Below are positions 15,096 to 22,950 of a DNA stretch of 25,519 nucleotides, piece by piece. The stretch comes from Erysipelotrichaceae bacterium (GTDB lineage Bacteria; Bacillota_I; Bacilli_A; Erysipelotrichales; Erysipelotrichaceae). The stretch spans positions 1 through 25,519 of the forward strand of contig DXZE01000029.1 in assembly GCA_019415435.1 (NCBI GenBank). The letters run 5' to 3'. Position 1 is the first letter of the stretch; every line of letters starts with the position of its first letter. A program made the position numbers and the translations under genes. The notes under the pieces were generated by a model, which worked only from the letters and a program-made list of their open reading frames with translations, had not been told where the DNA came from and did no database searches.

Positions 15096-16345
15096 GAAAG
15101 TATGTTTTATTAATCACAGGTATAGTAATGGGAACAGTCACTGCTTTATGTGCAGTTATACTCAGTATTGCCTTAATGGATCAGAGTATTCTGCATATGA
15201 TCCATGGGAAATGGATCATACCTGTATTGATTATTATCATTACAGTATTATTAACCGGATTGCATTATTGTAATGATGCGTATGACTTTGAAAATGGCTT
15301 TGCGGGTATTCATCAGGGATCAGACAGATGGACAAAACATACTGTATTTGCGTCAGGTATAGCTGTATACATTACAGCTGCTGTTTTAGTGATTCATCAT
15401 GTCGGAAATATAAACCTTTTATCTCTTACCCAGCAGATAATACTCTTTGTCTCTGCTGTTGCGGCAATGACTGCCATATATTTCTATCTGCATCAGTATA
15501 TGACATTAACCAGCCGTAAGATACGTATCCGGTCTTTAATCAGAAAACATGCCAGATATAAGAAGAGAAGATATTCATTAGTAGCCAGAGAAGTTCATGA
15601 TATAGATCAGAAGGATACAATGCTTATCAAAGGTATGATCCATGGAACAATCCATATCCGCGATCATGTACGTATATTCTTCCCGGGACAGGAAGAAAGA
15701 AAGTCTGATGTGACCGGATTAAAGGTGGATGGAAAGAAAGTCAGAAAGGCAACGGATACGGAAGTATCCGTATATCTGTATGTTCCGGATGATGATCCTT
15801 TAATTGAAAAGTATTCAGTTATTACAGATATAGAACAGGTTAGTGAAAAGACAAAAGTCAATGATATAGAAAATCCTTTATTATCCGGCTATATCATGGA
15901 TTATCAGTATTTCATCCTGGATCATGTATTCCAAAGCTTATTCATATGGACGATATGTCACAGCCAGTATCTGGTACCGGGAAGGGTATTGGATCCTGCC
16001 TCTCATGATGGAGATATAATGGATCCTCTGCAGGCAACAGCAAGAGTAGGATTTCCTTCGGTCATGACAAGCTATAAGCCAGGCAAACCGATTGTGGCAG
16101 CTTTCAGTGACTGGTATGCATTAGCAAAGTGGCCGCTTATGGTCAATGATCCTATGGGTGTAACAGTTGTCAGAGAATTTCCGGAAATGATGGATTTAAT
16201 GCATAAGGGATATGAAGGAATTGTGATAGATCCTTTCGGACCTAAGCCTTTCTTTTTATCTAAGGAATTTGCGGAAAGTATTACAAATATAGAAGGATAT
16301 CAGGAAGATATTCTGCATCATAAGAATGAGGATGATACGTTATGA
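15092..16345 (+). CDS. Four-TM protein with EF-Tu domain-2-like and SseB-like domains
   Basis: A 417-aa protein in three parts. Residues 1-135 hold four hydrophobic helices (about 5-30, 42-60, 82-105, 112-132). Residues about 170-235 look like a small beta-barrel of the EF-Tu domain 2 type (DTMLIKGMIHGTIHIRDHVRIF). Residues about 270-405 resemble SseB, with VMTSYKPGKPIVAAFSDWYAL and YEGIVIDPFGPKPFFLSKE matching the family's 'AFT..e.l' and 'GivINPf....L' segments. SseB-type domains occur in secretion regulators and in many Firmicutes proteins of unknown role. The soluble part is probably cytosolic. It is translationally coupled on both sides (4-nt overlaps). A role in anchoring a soluble partner at the membrane is only a guess. 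Confidence 0.6.
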   Translation: MRKYVLLITGIVMGTVTALCAVILSIALMDQSILHMIHGKWIIPVLIIIITVLLTGLHYCNDAYDFENGFAGIHQGSDRWTKHTVFASGIAVYITAAVLVIHHVGNINLLSLTQQIILFVSAVAAMTAIYFYLHQYMTLTSRKIRIRSLIRKHARYKKRRYSLVAREVHDIDQKDTMLIKGMIHGTIHIRDHVRIFFPGQEERKSDVTGLKVDGKKVRKATDTEVSVYLYVPDDDPLIEKYSVITDIEQVSEKTKVNDIENPLLSGYIMDYQYFILDHVFQSLFIWTICHSQYLVPGRVLDPASHDGDIMDPLQATARVGFPSVMTSYKPGKPIVAAFSDWYALAKWPLMVNDPMGVTVVREFPEMMDLMHKGYEGIVIDPFGPKPFFLSKEFAESITNIEGYQEDILHHKNEDDTL

Positions 16346-17136
16346 AACTTGGACTTGTACAGATGGCAATGAAGCCGGGTATGGATGAAAATTATCACCA
16401 GGCTCTGGAATTCATGGATCAGACAATAGGCATGGATTTACTTGTATTTCCAAGATTACAGTTAAATCCCTTCTTTCCAAGAGTACATGGATTGAATGCA
16501 GATGTTGCGTTAAGCCGCATCAATGATACAATGCTCAGCAGTTTTGCTTATCAGGCAAAAAAGAGACGTACATATCTATGCCCGAATGTATATCTGTTAC
16601 AGGATGAACATAAATATAATGCCTCTTTATGGTTTGATAAGAATGGTGTCATGCATAAAGCAAGCTATCTTGTACATGTACAGGATGAGAGACATTTTCA
16701 TGAGAAGGAATACTTTGAACCATCTCCTGATGGTTTTATCGTTCATGATACACAATATGGAAAGATAGGAGTAGTCATAGGTTCTGACAGGCACTTTCCT
16801 GAATCTGTCCGTACATGTGCTTTACAGGGAGCACAATTAGTTGTCATACCTGTCGCAAATGCGATGGATGAAGATATTGAATTATATGAGTGGGAACTCA
16901 GAAGCCAGGCATATGAAAATGGCATCTTTATTGCGATGGTGAACCGTTGTGGAACAGAAGGCAGAATGGAGTTTGCGGGCGGTTCCTTTGTGGCAGGACC
17001 GGATGGCAGTGTCATCATCCAGGCAGATAATATTCCCCAGATTATTACATGTGACATTGATTTAAAACAGGTAGATGCTTTCAGAAAGAGAAAAGATTAT
17101 TTAAGCATGAGGAGACCGGAACTGTATCATGAATGA
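16342..17136 (+). CDS. Nitrilase-superfamily protein with lost catalytic residues
   Basis: A 264-aa carbon-nitrogen hydrolase fold. Landmarks align well: LGLVQMAMKPG at the start, DLLVFP at 32-37, HKASYL at 105-110, GKIGVVIGSDRHFPESVR at 140-157, GAQLVVIPVA, SQAYENGIFIAMVNRCG, and GSFVAGPDGSVI. The catalytic triad is Glu-Lys-Cys. The Glu position (family F-P-E) is R38, and the Cys position (family I-C-x-D) is G147; only K106 remains. Normal amide or nitrile hydrolysis therefore looks impossible. The fold is well kept and there is no stop or frame break, so selection for a non-catalytic role, such as a binding or regulatory partner of the neighbouring proteins, is plausible. It overlaps the neighbours by 4 and 8 nt. 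Confidence 0.75.
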   Translation: MKLGLVQMAMKPGMDENYHQALEFMDQTIGMDLLVFPRLQLNPFFPRVHGLNADVALSRINDTMLSSFAYQAKKRRTYLCPNVYLLQDEHKYNASLWFDKNGVMHKASYLVHVQDERHFHEKEYFEPSPDGFIVHDTQYGKIGVVIGSDRHFPESVRTCALQGAQLVVIPVANAMDEDIELYEWELRSQAYENGIFIAMVNRCGTEGRMEFAGGSFVAGPDGSVIIQADNIPQIITCDIDLKQVDAFRKRKDYLSMRRPELYHE

Positions 17137-17557
17137 TTTAGATGTACATGTATATGATTCTCTTCAGGAAGAAGAGAAGAAGATACGGGAAGATGTATTT
17201 GTAAAAGAACAGGGCTTTCATGATGAATTTGATGAGCGTGACCAGCATTGCCTGCATATGATTCTCTATAAAGATAGTATTCCAGCTGGTGTATGCCGCT
17301 TCTTTGAAGATGAGAAAGAAGCACATACCTGGATTATTGGCAGAGTATGTGTTGTAAAAGAATATAGAAAAGATCATCTTGGATCGGTACTTCTGAAGTA
17401 TGCAGAAGAAGAAATCCGTAAGCGTGGCGGCAGGAAGATACGGTTAGGAGCACAGGAAAGAGCATCTGCTTTCTATGTTAAAAACGGTTATCATCTTACA
17501 GATGACAGATATATGGATGAATACTGTCCGCATGTAATGATGGAAAGGAATATCTGA
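17129..17557 (+). CDS. GNAT N-acetyltransferase
   Basis: A 142-aa single-domain acetyltransferase of the GNAT superfamily, similar in layout to the YjcF/ElaA group. An N-terminal VFVKEQGFHDEFDERD segment (24-39) matches that group's 'R..VFV.EQ..p.~~E.D', and IGRVCVVKEYRKDHLGSVLL (70-89) is the acetyl-CoA pyrophosphate-binding region (R/Q-x-x-G-x-G/A-like, here R80-K-D-H-L-G). The C-terminus has AFYVKNGYHL, the usual beta-5/helix-4 segment. Substrate unknown. It is the last gene of the four-gene operon; a hairpin terminator follows 7 nt after the stop. Confidence 0.82.
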   Translation: MNDLDVHVYDSLQEEEKKIREDVFVKEQGFHDEFDERDQHCLHMILYKDSIPAGVCRFFEDEKEAHTWIIGRVCVVKEYRKDHLGSVLLKYAEEEIRKRGGRKIRLGAQERASAFYVKNGYHLTDDRYMDEYCPHVMMERNI

Positions 17558-17563
17558 TATTTC

Positions 17564-17595
17564 AGGCTCAGCTTCTTTATGAAGTGAGCTTTTTT
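17564..17595 (+). terminator. Intrinsic terminator of the kinase operon
   Basis: GCTCA-g-CTTC (17566-17575) pairs with GAAG-TGAGC (17581-17589) with one bulged G, loop TTTAT, then TTTTTT (17590-17595). Confidence 0.8.
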
Positions 17596-17604
17596 CTGTT
17601 ATGA

Positions 17605-17760
17605 ATAATTTTCTAAACTTTCTTTAATGATTTCTAAAGTTTTGCCTTTTTCTTGACAATATTTATTACGGAAAGGATAAGTTTGATAAGATTAAATCTT
17701 CCACACTTGTTTTCTGCATGCATTTACGTGCAGCTTCAATAAGTTTCATTTTCGTGGATA
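17605..17760 (-). pseudogene. Possible decayed gene fragment in the gap after the kinase operon
   Basis: On the minus strand, the stretch from about 17750 to 17670 reads MKLIEAARKCMQKTSVEDLI and then stops; the same strand in a second frame, from about 17670 to 17607, reads RNKYCQEKGKTLEIIKESLE ending NYS and stop. Joined, they look like one short coding region with a frameshift near 17672. The first part resembles the start of a TetR-type regulator helix (ILxAAxxxF...TSVEDI) only weakly. No ribosome binding site or promoter supports expression. The remainder of the 17558-17830 gap holds only the two terminators. Confidence 0.3.
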
Positions 17761-17796
17761 TATTTGTTTCATGGATGGTCTAATTGTGCCATGTAT

Positions 17797-17826
17797 AAAA
17801 AAGGAAAGGGAACTTTCCCTTCCTTT
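17797..17826 (-). terminator. Intrinsic terminator of the glycyl-radical operon
   Basis: AAAGGAA-a-GGGAA (about 17801-17813) pairs with TTCCC-TTCCTTT (to about 17826) with one bulged A. On the minus strand it ends in six T. It lies 5 nt beyond the aldolase stop at 17831. Confidence 0.75.
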
Positions 17827-17830
17827 ACGA

Positions 17831-18514
17831 TTACCTGACTGTAAGAATAGAAGATCCTTCTCCATAGACACTCTTCCAGTCATTATTGAAGTCTTCTACT
17901 GCCTTATGAATATTCGCATTAGCATATGTAGCTTTGAGAACAGATACAGGAACTGTAACTGCTTCAGCGCCAGCATTCAGTGTATCTCTGACCTGTTGTA
18001 CAGAATGGAAAGAAGCACCTAATACTTTTGTCTTATATCCATCACGATGGATGACATTTTCTACATCTCTGACCAATGCATACGGGTCACCACCCATAGA
18101 GCCTACTCTGTTAACATAAACAGCCAGGTAATCTGCATTAGCAGCTAATGCTTCATAAGCCTGCATGATGTCATAGATAGCGGTAGCTGTTACATGTCTG
18201 CCTTCTTCTTTCAGAATACGGATGGTTCTTAAGCCTTCCCAGTCAACCGGGACCTTGATATATACCTGATCATCAATCTCTTTGAAGATTCTTTCTGCTT
18301 CTTTTAACTGTTCCTCACTTGTTGTGGCAGTTAACTGTACATGCAGAGATCTCTCTTTACCGATAATCTCACGTACCTTACGCATATGCGGGAAGAATTC
18401 CTTAGGGGATGTCTTCTTTACAATAGAAGGGTTGCTGGTAACACCGGCAAGATTGAGATGATCTACTGCATCCTGAATGTCATTTAAGTCTACTGTGTCT
18501 ACGATAAATTCCAT
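17831..18514 (-). CDS. Transaldolase-like fructose-6-phosphate aldolase (FSA/TalC type)
   Basis: A 227-aa class I aldolase of the MipB/TalC subfamily. Seen: FIVDTVDLNDIQ at the N-terminus with D6, GVTSNPSI (24-31), a Schiff-base Lys at VYIK87VPV, Q60 in HVQLTA where FSA-type aldolases have Gln (transaldolases have Glu), and VNRVGSMGGDP. It would cleave a ketose phosphate into glyceraldehyde 3-phosphate and a small ketone, or do the reverse. In E. coli, FsaA/FsaB are reported to act after the glycyl radical enzymes YbiW/PflD on 1-deoxyfructose 6-phosphate. AGGAGG lies 8 nt before the ATG, 12 nt after the activase stop. It is the last gene of the operon. Confidence 0.88.
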   Translation of the reverse strand: MEFIVDTVDLNDIQDAVDHLNLAGVTSNPSIVKKTSPKEFFPHMRKVREIIGKERSLHVQLTATTSEEQLKEAERIFKEIDDQVYIKVPVDWEGLRTIRILKEEGRHVTATAIYDIMQAYEALAANADYLAVYVNRVGSMGGDPYALVRDVENVIHRDGYKTKVLGASFHSVQQVRDTLNAGAEAVTVPVSVLKATYANANIHKAVEDFNNDWKSVYGEGSSILTVR

Positions 18515-18526
18515 GTTCTTTTCCTC

Positions 18527-19438
18527 CTATAACAGGTTTCTGATACCTGATTTCATGGCTGTATTTCTTAACAGATTTAACTGTTCATCATTAAGCTTCT
18601 TTAGCTTTCCAGGCTGATATGTTCTGCCAGTCATCGGATACTTGGCGGAAGCTAATTCATTGTAGTTTAATAATTCATATTTTACGTCCGGATAAAGAGA
18701 TGAGATCCAGGATGTGATGCTTTGAATGTTCTCTATGGAATCTGTCATACCTGGTATTAACGGTGTCCTGACAGTTACCTTTGAAGCATGTTCACTTGTT
18801 AATAGCCATTTCAGATTCTCTTTGATTAAGGTGTTGTCACAACCGGTATATTCCTTATGTTTTATAGAATCAAATATCTTCATATCACAATATATCTGGT
18901 TCAGATAAGGCGCTGCTTTCATAACTGTTTCCATAGGAACATATAAAGCTGTTTCAATGGCTGTATGAATGCCTTCTTTCTGACATTGTTTTAATACAGT
19001 AATCAATGCATCACCAGCCAGTGATGGTTCACCGCCAGAGAAGGTGACGCCACCACCATGTCTGAAGAATGCTTCATCCTTATGAATCTCTTTCATTAAT
19101 TCTTCTGGTGTATACCAGTTACTGTCATAATGCAGTGCGCCGGAAGGGCAGGCATCTATGATGTTATCCTGATTGCCTTTGTAGTGATGGTTTACGACCG
19201 GATGATCTGTATCCCATGTTAACTGATCTTTATGAGCTGCACGCAAGCATAATCCGCAATGTATGCAGGTATTGCCTAAGTAGAGAACATCTCTTCTTTT
19301 CTCTAATCCTTCCGGATTCTGACACCATCTGCATCGTAAACCGCATCCTTTTAAGAATACGGTTGTACGGATGCCATCACCATCATGGACCGCAAATCTC
19401 TTGATATCAAATACAAGTAATTTCTCAGATTCCTGCAT
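18527..19438 (-). CDS. Glycyl radical enzyme activase (radical SAM)
   Basis: A 303-aa PflA-like activating enzyme that uses S-adenosylmethionine and a [4Fe-4S] cluster to place the radical on the glycyl radical enzyme encoded just upstream. Seen from the chosen start: FDIKRFAVHDGDGIRTTVF, the radical-SAM triad C32-x3-C36-x2-C39 (GCGLRCRWCQNPEG), an inserted ferredoxin-like segment with C58, C61, C64 and C97 that could hold one further cluster where many relatives hold two, then GGGVTFSGGEP and TPLIPGMTD. The ATG at 19438 is used because family members begin just before FDIKRF; in-frame ATGs at 19462 and 19477 are possible, and none has a good ribosome binding site. The start overlaps the enzyme gene by 14 nt, so translation is probably coupled. 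Confidence 0.88.
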   Translation of the reverse strand: MQESEKLLVFDIKRFAVHDGDGIRTTVFLKGCGLRCRWCQNPEGLEKRRDVLYLGNTCIHCGLCLRAAHKDQLTWDTDHPVVNHHYKGNQDNIIDACPSGALHYDSNWYTPEELMKEIHKDEAFFRHGGGVTFSGGEPSLAGDALITVLKQCQKEGIHTAIETALYVPMETVMKAAPYLNQIYCDMKIFDSIKHKEYTGCDNTLIKENLKWLLTSEHASKVTVRTPLIPGMTDSIENIQSITSWISSLYPDVKYELLNYNELASAKYPMTGRTYQPGKLKKLNDEQLNLLRNTAMKSGIRNLL

Positions 19439-21776
19439 AACTTGTACGGGCAATGATTTCATCCTGCAGTTTGCCATCTAATTCTACAAAGTAAGCTGTA
19501 TACCCAGCTACCCGGATTGTCAGAGAACGGTGTCTTTCCGGATGCGCCTTGGCATCTAACAGATCTTCTCTGTTTACTACATTGAACTGGATATGCGGTA
19601 TTTCCAGATCTACAAATGTACGTAAGAACATTTCAAACTTATCTCTTCCTGCCTTTGTTGCAAAGAAAGAAGGGAGAAACTTCATGTTCAACAGACCGCC
19701 ATTGGTTGTACAGGAATCCGGTAATTTCGATACAGATTTCAATACTGCTGTAGGACCGGTGATATCTCTGCCATAGACAGGGGATAAACCGCCATCTGCC
19801 AAAGGTTCCTGAGACTTTCTGCCATCGGCAGAAGCACCTACATTCATACCCATTGGAACATGAGCAGATACGGTATACATACCGGTATGATATGGACCGC
19901 CTCTGTAGTTTGTATAGTCTTTCATACGGTTGCGAAAATAGGAAGCCCATTTCTTACCGATGTCATCGACATACGGAATATCATTGCCATACTTAGGAGC
20001 TTTATGCAGCAGCATTGCCCGGGTAATTTCATGACCATCGAAATTATCCTGCATGGCGCTTAATACTTCTTTACCACTAAGCTTATGATCTTCATAAACA
20101 AGCTTCTTTACAGCGGCCAGGGAATCTGCAACATTGGCAATCTGAATCATCTGAATGCCGCTGAGATTGTAGTGGGCACCACCTGCGGTAACATCAAGCC
20201 CTTTCTCCATGCAGTCATTGATCACACAGGATAAGAAAGCTGTCGGTAAGAACTTCTGATGGGCTTTCTCTATTTCTACTTCTACTTTCATCATCTTTTC
20301 AATATATTCATCGATAATAGATTTGAAAGCTGCTTCTAATTCTGAATAGGTTTTATATGTGTCAAGACCACCTCTGTCTTTGCACATCTGTTTGTTATTG
20401 AGGAGGTCATTGCCATGATTCATCGCCAGTTCCAATGCCTTGCATAAGTTGAACATAGCCGCATCACTCCAGCCCAGGTTATTGCCCTGGGTTGTTAATT
20501 CCACACATCCGACAATGGCATAGTTTCTCGCATCTTTTTGTGATATACCAAGATCTTCCTGCATGGTTTTAACAATGGCCTTGTCATTGAAGAACTGCGG
20601 CATACCGCTTCCTTTGGATACTACTTCAATGGCTGCCTGCATCAATTCATGGGATGTATGTTCATTCAATCTTACAGATAAGTTTGGCTGTGGAAGACCA
20701 AGGTCTTCCTGACATCTGAGGCACAGGTAGGATAGTTCATTAACATAGTCATTCCCGTTTTCATCCAAACCGCCAACTGCAATATTGAAGCCAATCGGGA
20801 AACCTGCAAAGTATCTTGCACTGCCGGCATTTCTCAGGTAGACAATCTGATTAAACTTCAGCCAGAGACACTCTAATATTTCCAAAGCATCTTCTTCCGT
20901 GATGACTTTATCTTCCAGATCTTCCTTCAGATATGGATACAGATATGTATCCATTCTGCCAGGCGAAAAACTGGATGCGTTGGATTCCATCTGCAGGATG
21001 ATAAACAGGAACCAGATGGACTGGACTGCCTGATGGAAAGTTGCGGCAGGATGCCTGGAAAGATATCTGCAGTTTTCTGAAACCTTTAAGAGATCTTTCT
21101 GATAAGGAGAATCAGCTGCCATCTTTTCAGCTGATTCTGCATAACGGATCATGAATTCCTGCGCACCAGTCAGCACCATGTCCATGCATTCATAGAATTC
21201 AGCTTCATCCGGATGCTTTTCTTTCTGTAAAGCAGCTTCTTCCTTTAATTTGGCAGGCCCTTTATGAAGCCATAAACTGACGTCTGGGCATATATGACCC
21301 TGAGCATGATCAGTCTGGTTGATCTTGACAACTCTGCTTATATTGGAAATCTCATCACCACAATCTTCCCTGATCCACTCTTCCATAGATCTGTTTTTCC
21401 AATAGGGATAAATATCCCTGCGGAATTCTTCAATATCTTCTTTTCTGACATTGAATGTATCCTGCGGTCTTGTTGGCAATGTTTCAAATTCTCTGTTTAC
21501 CCATGAACATCCGCTTTCCGGAAATACGACACCAGCTCTTACACCTTTTGTACGGTTGCCAACAATGAGCTCTTCCGGTTCAATGGAAATCTCCATTTCT
21601 TCTAAACATGTCTTTAAAGATAATGCTCGTTTATAAGGAATACTTTTATCTTCATTTTCTTTATAGACTCTTGTGATAATACGTGCCTGTTCAATAGAGG
21701 CATATCTTGGCTCTGAAAGCATCTTGTCTTTTAAGATATCAATTCTTTTTCTTTTCTTTAACTGACTTCTGATCAT
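19425..21776 (-). CDS. Glycyl radical enzyme, YbiW/PflD-like dehydratase or lyase group
   Basis: A 783-aa pyruvate formate-lyase-superfamily protein. The large PFL domain spans about 10-650. The thiyl-radical Cys is C424 in the loop I-V-G-C424-V-E426, with E426 the Glu found in the C-O/C-N lyases and dehydratases; true pyruvate formate-lyases have two adjacent Cys instead, so this is not PFL. The C-terminal glycyl radical motif is R755-V-A-G758-Y. Length fits YbiW (about 810) and PflD (about 765). The neighbours, an activase and an FSA-type aldolase, match those E. coli loci, reported to open 1,5-anhydroglucitol or 1,5-anhydromannitol 6-phosphate. That substrate is an inference. The ATG overlaps the regulator's stop by 4 nt (ATGA), with GGAAGG farther upstream. 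Confidence 0.88.
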   Translation of the reverse strand: MIRSQLKKRKRIDILKDKMLSEPRYASIEQARIITRVYKENEDKSIPYKRALSLKTCLEEMEISIEPEELIVGNRTKGVRAGVVFPESGCSWVNREFETLPTRPQDTFNVRKEDIEEFRRDIYPYWKNRSMEEWIREDCGDEISNISRVVKINQTDHAQGHICPDVSLWLHKGPAKLKEEAALQKEKHPDEAEFYECMDMVLTGAQEFMIRYAESAEKMAADSPYQKDLLKVSENCRYLSRHPAATFHQAVQSIWFLFIILQMESNASSFSPGRMDTYLYPYLKEDLEDKVITEEDALEILECLWLKFNQIVYLRNAGSARYFAGFPIGFNIAVGGLDENGNDYVNELSYLCLRCQEDLGLPQPNLSVRLNEHTSHELMQAAIEVVSKGSGMPQFFNDKAIVKTMQEDLGISQKDARNYAIVGCVELTTQGNNLGWSDAAMFNLCKALELAMNHGNDLLNNKQMCKDRGGLDTYKTYSELEAAFKSIIDEYIEKMMKVEVEIEKAHQKFLPTAFLSCVINDCMEKGLDVTAGGAHYNLSGIQMIQIANVADSLAAVKKLVYEDHKLSGKEVLSAMQDNFDGHEITRAMLLHKAPKYGNDIPYVDDIGKKWASYFRNRMKDYTNYRGGPYHTGMYTVSAHVPMGMNVGASADGRKSQEPLADGGLSPVYGRDITGPTAVLKSVSKLPDSCTTNGGLLNMKFLPSFFATKAGRDKFEMFLRTFVDLEIPHIQFNVVNREDLLDAKAHPERHRSLTIRVAGYTAYFVELDGKLQDEIIARTSYAGI

Positions 21777-22534
21777 AGTATCGATACATCTTCCTTTCCA
21801 AGCTTGTTTTTATCTGATTCATCTAACGAAGAATCTGTGATCAATGCTGTAAAGTCACTTACAGATGCATATGTATAATCTCCATCTTCATGAAACTTAT
21901 GACTGTCTGCCAATGCATAGCTTTCTGAAGAAAGAGACATGACTTTTCTCTTTAATTCACCATCACTTTCATGGTAGGTAGAAACAGTATTCTTATTTAA
22001 ATCAATGCCTACTGTACCAAGGAAAGCCTTGTCTATATGACATACGGAAAGATTGCGGATTGTTAAGGAACTCCAGAAGCCATCTCTTTCCTGATTCAAT
22101 GTACCGCCAGGGAAGAATACATCTGTTTTTTTATCTGGAGCCAATACATTCAATACTTCTAACATATTGGTAATGACATGAACGGAAAGATTACTTTTCA
22201 CAAGCAATTCCGCTATCTTTACAGAAGTTAAGGAAATATCGAGGAAGATTGTTTCATTATTATGAATTAAAGAGACAGCTTTACGGGCGATCTCTTCTCT
22301 TCCTTCAGGATTTCGTTCCTTACGGCTGGCACTGGAATATTCATGCAGGTTTTCTCTGACTGCTACAGCACCACCATATACTTTCTTTAAAAGACCCTGC
22401 TGTTCAAGAACATTCAGATCCTTACGGATCAGGTCTTTGGTGACATGGTACTTTTCAGCCAGATCATTGACCTGTACACGACCTGTTTCTTTAATACTAT
22501 CTGCAATTTCTTTCTGTCTTTCCTGTGCAAACAT
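21773..22534 (-). CDS. DeoR-family transcriptional regulator of the glycyl-radical operon
   Basis: A 253-aa DeoR/GlpR-type repressor. A winged HTH at 5-57 (RQKEIADSIKETGRVQVNDLAEKYHVTKDLIRKDL with the VYGGAV end that marks the family) is followed by a DeoR sensor domain (about 75-235) with NETIFLDISLTS, VHVITNML, GGTLNQERDGFW and LADSHKF, which normally binds a phosphorylated sugar. Being the first gene of the transcript it probably regulates itself and the three genes after it; a sugar-alcohol phosphate would be the expected effector. AGAGGA lies 7 nt before the ATG. Confidence 0.9.
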   Translation of the reverse strand: MFAQERQKEIADSIKETGRVQVNDLAEKYHVTKDLIRKDLNVLEQQGLLKKVYGGAVAVRENLHEYSSASRKERNPEGREEIARKAVSLIHNNETIFLDISLTSVKIAELLVKSNLSVHVITNMLEVLNVLAPDKKTDVFFPGGTLNQERDGFWSSLTIRNLSVCHIDKAFLGTVGIDLNKNTVSTYHESDGELKRKVMSLSSESYALADSHKFHEDGDYTYASVSDFTALITDSSLDESDKNKLGKEDVSIL

Positions 22535-22561
22535 CTTTATTCCTCTTTATTTTTCACTCTT

Positions 22562-22589
22562 ATTATAGTAAGAATGAATATGTTGTAAA
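22562..22589 (-). promoter_or_regulatory. Promoter of the DeoR-glycyl radical operon
   Basis: On the minus strand, TTTACA (22584-22589) and TATAAT (22562-22567) are 16 bp apart, a good sigma-A-type promoter. Transcription would start near 22555, leaving a leader of about 20 nt with the AGAGGA site. Confidence 0.7.
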
Positions 22590-22601
22590 CAATAAAAAAC
22601 A

Positions 22602-22619
22602 ATAATTATTAATAATTAT
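22602..22619. promoter_or_regulatory. Perfect 18-bp palindrome upstream of the operon promoter
   Basis: ATAATTATTAATAATTAT equals its own reverse complement. Its near edge is 13 bp upstream of the -35, about positions -47 to -65, suiting a regulator site or an UP-element-like AT tract. DeoR proteins often bind inverted repeats near their own promoter. The sequence is pure A/T, so the palindrome could be chance. Confidence 0.35.
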
Positions 22620-22804
22620 CCTGATAAGTAATATCAATATTAAAAGAATCTCATTCCATTAGAATTGCAGCTATGAATTGAGACTTTTTTGTATTAAGTA
22701 CAGATTGCGTACAACTGTAAAATCAAAGACGCTGTGACTGCAGCAGTGCTTTTAATAATCAGTAGAATTTATCTGTCTGGGTCAAGACCGGGCTGAGGCT
22801 AAAA

Positions 22805-22876
22805 ATGCCTGATATATTAGCTGAATTCAAAAGTGGAAGACATGAAAAAAGTCCGCTGATTAAGCGAACTTTTTGA
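22805..22876 (+). CDS. Candidate 23-aa leader peptide
   Basis: An ORF beginning MPDILAEFKSGRH and ending KRTF, with GAGG (22795-22798) 6 nt before the ATG. Its last ten codons form one arm and most of the other arm of the hairpin at 22846-22875, the arrangement expected if ribosome position affects the hairpin. No amino acid is strikingly repeated, so a classic amino-acid attenuator is not indicated. It could equally be an untranslated chance ORF. Confidence 0.2.
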   Translation: MPDILAEFKSGRHEKSPLIKRTF

Positions 22877-22878
22877 TA
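22846..22878 (+). terminator. Terminator-like hairpin overlapping the leader ORF
   Basis: AAAAAGTCCGCT pairs with AGCGAACTTTTT around a GATTA-type loop, 11 of 12 pairs, with outer A and T runs, so it may work in both directions. Confidence 0.6.
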
Positions 22879-22916
22879 GTGCCGACTATAGGAGTCGGGG
22901 TTAGCAGAAAGTTATT

Positions 22917-22950
22917 AACGAGTTAGAACAACCAGTTCTAACTCGTTTTT
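22917..22950 (+). terminator. Strong hairpin with T run before the HTH gene
   Basis: AACGAGTTAGAAC (22917-22929) and GTTCTAACTCGTT (22935-22947) form a perfect 13-bp stem with loop AACCA, then more T (to 22950). It is only 27 nt upstream of the next ATG, so it could be an attenuator for that gene rather than a plain end of transcription. Confidence 0.75.

Noticed and set aside
17653..17681. TTGACA followed 17 nt later by GATAAG, a possible promoter in the gap
   Set aside because: The -10 is poor and no gene follows on the plus strand; it lies inside the decayed minus-strand reading.
19439..19477. Longer N-terminus for the activase
   Set aside because: Family proteins begin just before FDIKRF, and none of the upstream ATGs has a good ribosome binding site.
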